Source: Chlamydiia bacterium
GTDB lineage: Bacteria > Chlamydiota > Chlamydiia > Chlamydiales > JAAKFR01
Reading direction: 5' to 3'
Length of the DNA stretch: 38,714 nt
NCBI GenBank assembly: GCA_020440555.1
Contig: JAGRNW010000004.1
Location: 1-38,714 of the forward strand
Shown: positions 24,590-31,644 of the stretch, one piece after another
Numbering within the stretch: position 1 is the first letter of the stretch
Layout: each line of letters begins with the position of its first letter
Program-made: the position numbers and the translations under genes
The notes under the pieces: model-generated
Database searches by the model: none
What the model saw: the letters and a program-made list of their open reading frames with translations, nothing else
What the model was told of the DNA's origin: nothing

Positions 24590-25654
24590 TTAATAGCCGA
24601 AAATCTTTCGATTCATATCGGCTACTGCATTTTTTTTGTGATCTTCCGACAAATGAGAATATCTCTTTGCCATTTGCAAATCTTTATGACCTAACACATC
24701 GGCGACTTCAACAAGAGAGGCGCCATTCATGACCATGTATGAGGCGCAGGAATGCCGTAGATCGTGAAATGTAAAATCAGCGACGTTAGCCTTTTTTAAA
24801 GCTGTTTCCCAAGGAGATCTTAGATCCATTGGAACATTAGATTTTTTTTTACTAGGGAACGCTAAATCTGTGTCGATTGTTCGTTTAGCAGCAAGCTCAC
24901 GTAGCAGTTTGGAAGCAAGACCCATGAGAGGAACGACGCGTATTTCCCCATTTTTCGTCTCATAGAGTGTGATTCTATCTTTTTCGAAATCAATATCCTT
25001 CCAACGAAGATTCATGATTTCACCTTGTCGCATTCCAGTGGAGATTGCGAGTACTACAACGGTGTAAAGAAAGGGGTTCTTGCTTGCCTGACACTGCTCA
25101 AGTAGTCGGGTTCTCTCATCAAGATCCAAAAAGCGAACTCTTCCTCTGGGTTGCCTTGGTTTGGTTACTTTGCGTAGTGGATTATCTTCGAGCCAACCCC
25201 ATTCCTTAACGGCGACCGTGAATGCATGCGATAAAGCTGATAAGTAGCGCACAACAGTAGAAGGGGATCTCACTGATCCTCTTGGAGTTTTTCCTTGCAG
25301 GAGTTGGTCTCGATGCTCGCCAATTAATGCAGGGGTAATATCGGAAAGTAAGCAGTAGCCGATCTTCTCTTTCCACCAGAGCAACTGCATATTGATGTTG
25401 TAAGCGTTTTTAGGCTTCTTAGGGAGCTCTTCGCTAAGGTATTTATCAATCATCATCCCTATGGTCTTTTTCTTGGCTTCAGCGGCTTTAAAATAGCGCC
25501 CTTCCTTCATGGCAGCTTCAGTTCTTTGCGCCCATCGCTTTGCATCTGTTTTTCTATCAAAGGTAGCAGTTTGCTGCGGAAAGCCTAATAAGCGGATTTG
25601 GGCACGATATTTTGTTTTTCCATCTGCGGAGGTTCTTTTTTCAATGTATGCCAT
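24590..25654 (-). CDS. Tyrosine-recombinase integrase of element 2
   Basis: This 354-aa integrase has residues 1-60 as an N-terminal arm-binding-like domain, 64-165 core-binding, and 175-345 catalytic. The catalytic residues are R209 (STGMRQGE), K234, H297 and R300 (HDLRH), H323 (LGHKD) and Y332, all intact. It reads away from the tRNA gene and starts 253 bases from the att core. It is followed by the pGP8-like protein in one transcript. It should recombine the 46-bp cores at 3259-3304 and 25907-25952. Confidence 0.94.
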   Translation of the reverse strand: MAYIEKRTSADGKTKYRAQIRLLGFPQQTATFDRKTDAKRWAQRTEAAMKEGRYFKAAEAKKKTIGMMIDKYLSEELPKKPKNAYNINMQLLWWKEKIGYCLLSDITPALIGEHRDQLLQGKTPRGSVRSPSTVVRYLSALSHAFTVAVKEWGWLEDNPLRKVTKPRQPRGRVRFLDLDERTRLLEQCQASKNPFLYTVVVLAISTGMRQGEIMNLRWKDIDFEKDRITLYETKNGEIRVVPLMGLASKLLRELAAKRTIDTDLAFPSKKKSNVPMDLRSPWETALKKANVADFTFHDLRHSCASYMVMNGASLVEVADVLGHKDLQMAKRYSHLSEDHKKNAVADMNRKIFGY

Positions 25655-25689
25655 TGTTCGTAATCTTCGTGAATAGCTTCGATCAACAG

Positions 25690-25704
25690 GTTACACTATG
25701 TAAC
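25690..25704. promoter_or_regulatory. Inverted repeat GTTACA-N3-TGTAAC upstream of the integrase
   Basis: This perfect 6-bp inverted repeat with a 3-base spacer lies 36 bases before the integrase start. Its position fits an operator controlling integrase expression, or an excisionase site. The binding protein is unknown. Confidence 0.4.
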
Positions 25705-25767
25705 TGTTTCTGGCAACAATTGAGAGCAACACGGAAGAGATTCATAGCTTGGGGGAACCAGGTTCTA

Positions 25768-25786
25768 ACTTGTTAGGATTTGTTGT
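25768..25786 (-). repeat. Putative recombination-protein site 3
   Basis: The reverse complement reads ACAACAAATCCTAACAAGT, matching site 1 (3321-3339) at 15 of 19 positions. Left and right arms of the element therefore share this site, as expected for an attP region split by integration. Confidence 0.55.
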
Positions 25787-25814
25787 GGTTTGAGAGGATG
25801 TGTGATTTGCAATT

Positions 25815-25833
25815 CCCCCAACAGTCCCCCAAG
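25815..25833 (+). repeat. Right-arm pair of CCCCCA repeats (11-bp period)
   Basis: CCCCCA occurs at 25815-25820 and 25826-25831, in the same orientation and period as the pair at 3421-3440. It lies about 75 bp from the att core and is likely an arm-type integrase site. Confidence 0.5.
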
Positions 25834-25906
25834 TGTTTTACAAGGGTAGACTATTTTTTAGAGAATTATGTCTCTAATCTATTTGGGATTAGGGAGATAA
25901 AGGAAA

Positions 25907-25952
25907 TGGGGCAAGCAGGATTTGAACCTGCGACCTACGGGTTATGAGTCCG
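25907..25952. repeat. attR of element 2: 46-bp core inside the intact tRNA gene
   Basis: This is the direct-repeat partner of 3259-3304 with one mismatch at 25921. The core spans the tRNA from its 3' end to the anticodon arm. Integration therefore keeps the tRNA functional at this end. Confidence 0.9.
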
Positions 25953-25980
25953 CTGCTCTAACCGACTGAGCTATTGCCCC
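25908..25980 (-). tRNA. tRNA with CAU anticodon (elongator Met or Ile2), integration target
   Basis: The reverse complement folds as a 73-nt cloverleaf: 7-bp acceptor stem GGGGCAA/TTGCCCC, a D-arm AGCTCAGTCGGTTAGAGC, the anticodon loop CTCATAA, and a T-arm with GGTTCAAATCC. No CCA is encoded. The anticodon stem ends in an A-C mismatch next to the loop. CAU can mean elongator Met or, after lysidine modification, Ile (AUA); sequence alone does not let me decide. It is not the initiator type, since it lacks the GGG/CCC anticodon-stem pairs. Confidence 0.93.
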
Positions 25981-26006
25981 AAGAAACAAGCATCTTATCT
26001 TACAAC

Positions 26007-26642
26007 CTATACATTAGTCAATCTTCTCACACCATGAACATCCATTGTTAAAAAAAACTCCTTCCCCGTAACGTAATTCCTAACAAGTTCCCTATCATGG
26101 CATACAACCAATTGGGTGATTGGTAGTCGTTTTAAAAATTCAAAAACCATCTTTGCATTATCAACGTCCAAAGCAGCTGTCGGTTCGTCCAAAAGAAGAA
26201 TGTGAACCTCCTGTTGAAGAGTCATAAGAAGTGCTAAAATTTGCCTTTGCCCACCTGAGAGTTGATAAGCTGGAGTTGAAAGAGAGATATGAAAAGGAAG
26301 AAAAGCTTTGGGGAGATCAATATCCTTTTTAAAATTTTTAATAGGATTAGGAAAGCGGCCCATTTTAGCAAATCTTAAATTTTCTAAAAAAGTGAACTGA
26401 TCAACAATCATCTCGTCGAATCGTTGGTTGACAAGGACAACTCCTTTGTTTTCTATCTCACCAATTAAAGTAGAATTTAGAGGGTGTTTGTTGGATAAAA
26501 CATTGAGTAGAACTGTTTTTCCTACGCCATTTTTCCCAAAAAGGGCATGGATTTTTCCTTTTTCAAGTGAAAAATTGAGATTTTCAAAAAAAGGAGGGCT
26601 TGTTCTAGTATGTTTATATAGAAGGTTTTTCACTTGTAACAT
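26007..26642 (-). CDS. ABC transporter ATP-binding protein (TrpZ-like)
   Basis: This 211-aa ATPase has Walker A GKNGVGKT (36-43), the signature QLSGGQRQ (127-134), Walker B HILLLDEP (147-154), and the switch histidine in VVCHDRE. It is the last gene of a five-gene minus-strand operon and lies 2 bases after the permease. With the permease and the substrate-binding lipoprotein it forms the COG1101/COG4120/COG2984 type importer, some of which carry tryptophan or other small nutrients. It abuts the tRNA and integrated element on the other side. Confidence 0.88.
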   Translation of the reverse strand: MLQVKNLLYKHTRTSPPFFENLNFSLEKGKIHALFGKNGVGKTVLLNVLSNKHPLNSTLIGEIENKGVVLVNQRFDEMIVDQFTFLENLRFAKMGRFPNPIKNFKKDIDLPKAFLPFHISLSTPAYQLSGGQRQILALLMTLQQEVHILLLDEPTAALDVDNAKMVFEFLKRLPITQLVVCHDRELVRNYVTGKEFFLTMDVHGVRRLTNV

Positions 26643-26644
26643 CT

Positions 26645-27460
26645 TTAAACTCCTAAATGATCAATTAATCGATTTTGTTTTTTATATCCAACTAAAATGG
26701 CAAAAAGAATAAACAAAGACTGAAAAGTATTAAAATATTTAAGATCAAATCCTAGACGTAAAATAGTTTGTTGGATAGTAAAGTAACCCAAAGCTCCCAA
26801 CAAGGGGATGAAAATAATAGGTTTTTTTGTTGGAATGATGAGCTTTCCCAATAGCAAAGCCGTAAGGCAAAGAAGAATCACTCCAACGTTCATTGTCACA
26901 TCAACAAAATCATTAGAAAGGACAAACAGAAAACCAGAGAGACCAGCGCATCCGTGCCCAATCATGATCCCTACGCTTGCCACATAGGTTCCTGAAATAT
27001 TCTGGTGAAAAAAGAATCTTGGATTATTCCCATAAATAGAAAGAGAATAACCAAGTTGAGATCGCAAGAAAAATCCAATGACTATCAATATCAGAAGGGC
27101 CACGGAAATAAAAAGAACAAGTTCTGGGACATTCAGATGAGGATGAAAGCTTTTGATGGAGGTTCCCATGAGATATTGACTTGTTCCATGGAACACCCCG
27201 TTGACGATAATAGCAGAAAGAAGAAAAGGAAGCTTAAGCCATTGATTAAGCAAATTCACGCTAGCACCCACTATCATTCCTCCAAAAATTGCCCCTAAGA
27301 AAAAAAAGAAGAGATGATGAAAAAGGAGAGCCATAACAGCTCCAAAAAGGTAAGCGCTTTCGATGCTAAAATCTGGCAGTTTGAGTAAAGAAATGGTAAT
27401 GTAAGCTCCAATGATCAAGGGAAGATAAATCAACATTTGTTCAAAAATAGTAAACATCAT
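26645..27460 (-). CDS. ABC transporter permease (TrpY-like)
   Basis: This 271-aa polytopic membrane protein has about eight hydrophobic segments, with LKLPDFSIESAYLFGAVMA near the start. That segment matches the branched-chain-type permease family used with ABC_sub_bind proteins. SGFLFVLSNDFVDVTMNVGV near residues 175-195 fits the same family. It overlaps the substrate-binding gene by 4 bases and precedes the ATPase. The substrate cannot be told from sequence. Confidence 0.85.
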   Translation of the reverse strand: MMFTIFEQMLIYLPLIIGAYITISLLKLPDFSIESAYLFGAVMALLFHHLFFFFLGAIFGGMIVGASVNLLNQWLKLPFLLSAIIVNGVFHGTSQYLMGTSIKSFHPHLNVPELVLFISVALLILIVIGFFLRSQLGYSLSIYGNNPRFFFHQNISGTYVASVGIMIGHGCAGLSGFLFVLSNDFVDVTMNVGVILLCLTALLLGKLIIPTKKPIIFIPLLGALGYFTIQQTILRLGFDLKYFNTFQSLFILFAILVGYKKQNRLIDHLGV

Positions 27461-28389
27461 GGATGCCTCCCTAGGCTTAGCCCTTGTTTTTGTGCAGCCT
27501 CTTTATTAATGCGAAGAGCAAAGTGGGAGATAGGTGTGACGGGAATTTCGCTGGGTGTTTTGCCTTCCTCCAGGATCAAAAGAGCTTTTTTCGCCCCTTC
27601 AATGCCAAAATCAATCTCGTAAACACCATAACCCAAAGCAGCACCCTTATCAGGGGAGTCTAGATCACTGGCCAAGAGTGGAATTTTATGGCGATTAGCC
27701 AGTTTCACAAGCACATCAAGGCCTGAAACAACAGTGTTATCTTTGAGCACCATCATCCCATCAACCTTAGAAAGAAAGGGAGATAACTTTATCTGCAATT
27801 CGTTAGCGTGAAAAACTTGAACAATTTCCAATCTCAATCCTTTTTGCGTGCAGATCTCTTCAATCTCTTTCCGATTTTTTTCAAGACCGGGTTCTCTTGG
27901 ATTATAAACTAATAGCAAAGAACTTAGATCTTTCTTGTATTTTTGGAGGATTGAAAGTTCTTCTTCAAAATCTAAAAGTTCTTTTACTCCAGTCATCATA
28001 TTCCCTGAGCTTGTTTCAGTTTCCACAATTCCCATACCCACAGGATCATTGATGCACGTAAAAACAATAGGAGTATCTAGATTTTCTTTTGTAAATATTT
28101 CTTTGACCATTGTTGAAACCAAAGTTCCAATAGTGAATATAAGATCATACTCTTTGCTGATGATCTCCTTGATTTCCGAACGCAAAAGGATTTGACTTCC
28201 TTGCGCATTGTAAGTTTTAAATTGATAAGATCCTTTCTCTTTCATTGTTTCGATAAATCCTTTTTCAATTTGTTCAAGACTGGGATGAGAGGTAGGGGTA
28301 AGAATCGCAATCCGTTTTTCTTTTCCTTGCTTTTGGCAGCCATTTGTGAAAAAAACAAAAGCCAATAGACTTAAAATCAATTGTTTCAT
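27457..28389 (-). CDS. ABC substrate-binding lipoprotein (ABC_sub_bind / TrpX-like)
   Basis: This 310-aa protein starts with a lipoprotein signal peptide (LLAFVFFTNGCQ, lipid-attachment Cys at 18). It continues as a two-lobe binding protein of the ABC_sub_bind family: RIAILTPTSHPSLEQIEKGF, FTIGTLVSTMV, VFTCINDPVGMGIV, LLVYNPREPG, and LLASDLDSPDKGAALGYGV. In some bacteria this family (TrpX) binds aromatic amino acids, so an amino-acid-type ligand would suit the racemase-like gene just upstream. It is coupled to neighbours by 4-base overlaps on both sides. Confidence 0.88.
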   Translation of the reverse strand: MKQLILSLLAFVFFTNGCQKQGKEKRIAILTPTSHPSLEQIEKGFIETMKEKGSYQFKTYNAQGSQILLRSEIKEIISKEYDLIFTIGTLVSTMVKEIFTKENLDTPIVFTCINDPVGMGIVETETSSGNMMTGVKELLDFEEELSILQKYKKDLSSLLLVYNPREPGLEKNRKEIEEICTQKGLRLEIVQVFHANELQIKLSPFLSKVDGMMVLKDNTVVSGLDVLVKLANRHKIPLLASDLDSPDKGAALGYGVYEIDFGIEGAKKALLILEEGKTPSEIPVTPISHFALRINKEAAQKQGLSLGRHP

Positions 28390-29054
28390 GGTGTGCCTCT
28401 TAAAGTTTGGTAAATGGTTTTAGCTGAAAGTTTGATGGAGTCATAAAGAGGTACCTTGGAATTAATAGGAAAATGATGGTGCAAGACGGGGAGATCGGAA
28501 CATCCCAGAACTACTCCATCTGTCTCTTCTTGATCGGATATGATTTTTTCAATAAATCCAGAGTCCTTGCTCGAAAATGTTCCATCTAGGATCCGATTAA
28601 TCACATGGTCGAGAATTTTTTGTTTATCTGCTGACGGATAAGACACTTCAATTTGAGGATGTTCATAAAGTGCTGATTCGCGAGTGCTTTGAGTTCCCAA
28701 AATCTGCAAGCGGTGATGTTTTTTTTCAAGGGCCTTTTGAAGAATCAAGGAAGGAATAGAAATAAAAGGCAGGGTGTCTGTATCTATTAGATAACGGTGC
28801 ATAGTATTGCATGCCAATATTCCAATCTCTGCGCCTTGTTCCATGAGCTGTTCGATGCAGTGATTGAGTTCCTGTTGAAGGAGACCTCCGTTGGCTTGAG
28901 CTTCAGCAAGAGTAAGGCCACGAGTGAAGGGATAGTTAATTAAAAAAATTTCCGGACACGGATCTCCATATTTTAAACTTTCTCGAATAATTGTTTCGTA
29001 AAGAAGAGCGCTGGCCAAAGGGCCAGCACCTCCAATAATTCCCAATTTTTTCAT
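28386..29054 (-). CDS. Aspartate/glutamate racemase-family protein
   Basis: This 222-aa protein matches the Asp/Glu racemase family: KLGIIGGAGPLASALLYE at the start, one catalytic cysteine in LACNTMH (C82), and the second in VLGCSDLP (C185). Both cysteines are present, so it is probably active. The reaction would be PLP-independent racemisation of an acidic amino acid or a related substrate. It is in an operon with an ABC importer, which suggests it acts on an imported amino acid or supplies D-amino acids for peptidoglycan-like precursors. The latter is inference. Confidence 0.87.
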   Translation of the reverse strand: MKKLGIIGGAGPLASALLYETIIRESLKYGDPCPEIFLINYPFTRGLTLAEAQANGGLLQQELNHCIEQLMEQGAEIGILACNTMHRYLIDTDTLPFISIPSLILQKALEKKHHRLQILGTQSTRESALYEHPQIEVSYPSADKQKILDHVINRILDGTFSSKDSGFIEKIISDQEETDGVVLGCSDLPVLHHHFPINSKVPLYDSIKLSAKTIYQTLRGTP

Positions 29055-30280
29055 AATAACCCCCTTTCTTCAAGTTGTTGTCTTGGAGAGCGGTTTAATT
29101 GCATCTCATTGTTCAGAGCTTGCTCTATAGTATCAGAATAAACTGTAACCATTTCAAATCCTGTGAGTTCATGCGTTTCTTTAAATCGTGTCGTTAGGAG
29201 GGGTGTAAAGCTGGGATCGTTAAAATAATGAAGGAAAGAAGATTGATGATGGATCATGAAATCTTTTCCTTGTGGATAAAGGATGGCTTGGGTTGAAAGA
29301 ATCACATTTTTTAATTCGTTTTTAAAAGATTCTAGAGATAAAGAATTTCCTTTAAGGCAAAAAGAACAGTTTTCCTCCAGTTTATGAAGATTTTTTTCTC
29401 CACCTAGATGTCTAAAGCTTCTAGGACATTTTTTTCCCAAAGCCAGAGCGTCTTGATAAGAGAGAGAACCATCAGTCACAAGTCCTTCAAACACGATTAT
29501 AGGCTCTTTTTTGTTAATAGAACCCTCATCAACCTCCTCCTTAGGGACCATTCCGTTTTTAGGATCGAAACTCACATAACACATTTCTTCTGTTCCATGT
29601 TTTGTGATCACTTTCACTCTGAGCATAGTTGCAATAGCGTGTTTGTAGATAAGATCAACGATGTAAACTACACCTGCAAATTTCGGAAAAGTGTAGTGAA
29701 TGCCACACTTTCGTTTTAATTTGAGTTTGAGATCATGTGAAGAAATCAGATAGAGTTCACGGTAAAGAGGTAAATCACACTTGCTCTTAAGGTCTTTTCG
29801 AAGATAATCTCTAGACACTTGTATCAATGCGTCCCGAGATGCTCGCGTTCTACATTCTTCTGAATCTTTAGCAAATTGATAAAACTTTTTTGCTGACCTA
29901 GGGAGTTCAATTGAAAACTCTTTTCGTACCTTTTTAATCACATCACAAATGGACGATTTTTTTCTTGGATCAAAGTGAAAGCTCAAAAAGAAAGAAAGAA
30001 AAAGAAAACGATTTGTTTGTGTATAAGCCTGTTTTTTCTCTTCGCTCATCTGACGGTATTTTCGTTGAATCAAAGCCATTCTTGTCGAATAAACATGGCA
30101 TTGATTATTTGCTGCATTTGGAGCTAAAAGAAAAAAAGCCTCCTTCTCTGACAAAAGATAGGTGATTACTTTCATCATCACTTTGAGACTGGCATTCGCA
30201 AAGTCTGAAGAAAATTTTTTTTCAAAGATATCTGTGGCTGGTTTCTCAAAAAGAAACAAACTTGGTGTAAGTGGATTCAT
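29051..30280 (-). CDS. Unknown 409-aa protein heading the racemase-ABC transporter operon
   Basis: I do not recognise this protein. No signal peptide is evident. It is basic with many Lys and scattered Cys, has a CxxC pair in ENCSFCLKG (around residue 309), and has a mixed alpha/beta middle segment (FAGVVYIVDLIYKHAIATML). It overlaps the racemase gene by 4 bases and so is co-translated with the amino-acid uptake genes. Possible roles are a chlamydia-specific regulator, enzyme or secreted effector. Nothing in the sequence decides between them. Confidence 0.6.
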   Translation of the reverse strand: MNPLTPSLFLFEKPATDIFEKKFSSDFANASLKVMMKVITYLLSEKEAFFLLAPNAANNQCHVYSTRMALIQRKYRQMSEEKKQAYTQTNRFLFLSFFLSFHFDPRKKSSICDVIKKVRKEFSIELPRSAKKFYQFAKDSEECRTRASRDALIQVSRDYLRKDLKSKCDLPLYRELYLISSHDLKLKLKRKCGIHYTFPKFAGVVYIVDLIYKHAIATMLRVKVITKHGTEEMCYVSFDPKNGMVPKEEVDEGSINKKEPIIVFEGLVTDGSLSYQDALALGKKCPRSFRHLGGEKNLHKLEENCSFCLKGNSLSLESFKNELKNVILSTQAILYPQGKDFMIHHQSSFLHYFNDPSFTPLLTTRFKETHELTGFEMVTVYSDTIEQALNNEMQLNRSPRQQLEERGLL

Positions 30281-30328
30281 ATTGTTTTACCTCATTTAAG
30301 TTTTTTATATTTATTTAATTATGGACTG

Positions 30329-30357
30329 AAAAAAAGAAATTAGCGCCGAGGGCGCCA
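30329..30357 (-). terminator. Rho-independent terminator overlapping the stop of the serine hydrolase gene
   Basis: On the minus strand GCGCC-CTC-GGCGC forms a 5-bp GC stem (7 with flanking pairs) that covers the last Arg codons and the TAA. A T-rich run follows (A-run at 30329-30335 on the + strand). A few bases separate the stem and T-run, so efficiency is uncertain. Confidence 0.5.
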
Positions 30358-31407
30358 ACCTTTTAATGAGGAAAAAAGCTCTTTTTGCAGAGCTCTCACA
30401 TTTGTTCTTTCTAAATTTGAAAGAAGAATAATTATAATTTCACGAGAAGGATAATGGACAAAGCCTGCAGAAAATCCTTCAATACTTCCAAAGTGGCCGA
30501 TCACATCAAGATCCGCCTCTTCAAGTCCTCGGTTATGAGGTCCAATGCGGAATCCATAGCCGTAGGTAATCTCCCCATCTTCGCTTGTAGCATGGGGTTT
30601 GATTAAAGCTTCAAGAGATTTCGAGCTTAAAATTTTATTAGAAAATAATGCTTGATAAAATGTGTTGAGATCTTTAGTAGACGCTGCCAGAGCCCCAGAT
30701 GCATGTGGAAAGGACATCTCTACAAATTCGGCATTTAAAAATTCATTGCTCTCGTTTTTGAAGTAACCGGAGGCACGATTCGGGATAATTGATCGATTGT
30801 GATCATAATGGGTGCTAAGCAAGTCAAGAGGAGTAAAAATTTGTTTTTTCAGAACTTCTTCGTAAGTTTGTCCTGTCACATTCTCGATGATGGCTCCCAG
30901 TAGAATATAATTAGAGTTGGTGTATATACACTGACTTCCAGGAAGGAATCGTAAGGGAAGATGTTGGAAGTAATGCATGACAAGAATTGGAGTAGAAGGA
31001 TCACGTTGGATCTGTTTAAGATTTTCGAAATCAGTAATTTCTGCTATTCCGGAGGTGTGGGTGAGAAGATGGTGAATAGTGATGGTATTTCCCTGAGGAT
31101 ATCCAGGGAGATATTGCTCAATCGGATCCTTTACATTAAGCAGACCTTGTTCTTGTAATTGTAAAATAGCTACTGCTGTAAATTGTTTAGTCAAAGATCC
31201 GATCCTGAATATTGTTTCTGGCGTATTGGGGATATTGTGCTCCAAATTAGCAAACCCATACCCTCGATGAAAGAGGATGTTTCCTCTCTTGGCTATCAAC
31301 ACACTTCCTTGAAAGGCGTGGCTTCTGACAATTTGATCTAATTTTTGCTCAATGGAACTTGAAAAAAAGGGAAGTCCCATACAGAGCGTTAAAAACACTC
31401 TAAACAT
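30340..31407 (-). CDS. Secreted serine hydrolase of the beta-lactamase (class C/PBP4*) family
   Basis: This 355-aa protein has a hydrophobic N-terminus ending near residue 17 (probable export signal). Beta-lactamase-fold motifs follow: the nucleophile SLTK (S71, K74), the YTN motif at 162-164, and the third motif HFGS within GHFGSIEGFSAGF. All are intact. Family members include D-amino acid peptidases, esterases and PBP-like enzymes, so substrate is open. The C-terminus WRPRR overlaps the terminator. It is a single gene with its own terminator, between the transporter operon and the outer-membrane protein gene. Confidence 0.87.
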   Translation of the reverse strand: MFRVFLTLCMGLPFFSSSIEQKLDQIVRSHAFQGSVLIAKRGNILFHRGYGFANLEHNIPNTPETIFRIGSLTKQFTAVAILQLQEQGLLNVKDPIEQYLPGYPQGNTITIHHLLTHTSGIAEITDFENLKQIQRDPSTPILVMHYFQHLPLRFLPGSQCIYTNSNYILLGAIIENVTGQTYEEVLKKQIFTPLDLLSTHYDHNRSIIPNRASGYFKNESNEFLNAEFVEMSFPHASGALAASTKDLNTFYQALFSNKILSSKSLEALIKPHATSEDGEITYGYGFRIGPHNRGLEEADLDVIGHFGSIEGFSAGFVHYPSREIIIILLSNLERTNVRALQKELFSSLKGWRPRR

Positions 31408-31460
31408 TTTTTTTGGGTTGGTTAATGCAATTTAAGATAAAAAAGGAGTGGCAACTAGCG

Positions 31461-31520
31461 TCAAGGACGCCAATTTCCGGTGAGAGCTAAAATAGAGTTC
31501 TTATGATTTCTAAAAGACAT
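31461..31520 (-). pseudogene. Possible remnant of a second serine-hydrolase gene 3' end
   Basis: On the minus strand this stretch reads about 19 residues ending NWRP, then TGA, CGC, TAG. The intact neighbour ends GWRPRR then TAA, also at a GC hairpin. The similarity is short and could be chance, but the matching hairpin (GCGTC-AAG-GACGC, 31458-31470) and position upstream of the intact copy suggest a decayed tandem duplicate. Confidence 0.22.
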
Positions 31521-31581
31521 GAGCTCATTTTAAACTTTTCAAAGAAAATCGTCAAGAGATAGGATTTCAACAAAAAAGTTT

Positions 31582-31612
31582 TTGCGAGTTTTGTCTTCCC
31601 TTGGCATATAAA
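31582..31612 (+). promoter_or_regulatory. Candidate promoter for the DUF1207 outer-membrane protein gene
   Basis: TTGCGA (31582-31587) and TATAAA (31607-31612) are separated by 19 bases and lie about 32 bases before the likely ATG at 31645. The spacing is long, as is tolerated in chlamydial promoters. Confidence 0.3.
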
Positions 31613-31644
31613 GGGGAGTGTCTATCTATTTAATGTAAGTGTTG

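Larger units (their letters stand above)
3259..25952. mobile_element. Complete-looking 22.6-kb integrative element (element 2) with copper resistance cargo and P4-type replication genes
   Basis: The element is bounded by 46-bp tRNA-derived direct repeats and carries an integrase next to the intact tRNA. Cargo on the left: P-type ATPase, CusCBA, and a copper-storage-like protein. Right half: AlpA-like regulators, primase-helicase, YqaJ/RecT, XRE regulator, toxin-antitoxin, degenerate recombinase and integrase. I found no relaxase, coupling protein, type IV secretion or virion genes, so transfer would need a helper or another route. Putative recombination sites lie in both arms and putative replication sites lie at 3468-3584 and 19776-19894. 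Confidence 0.85.
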
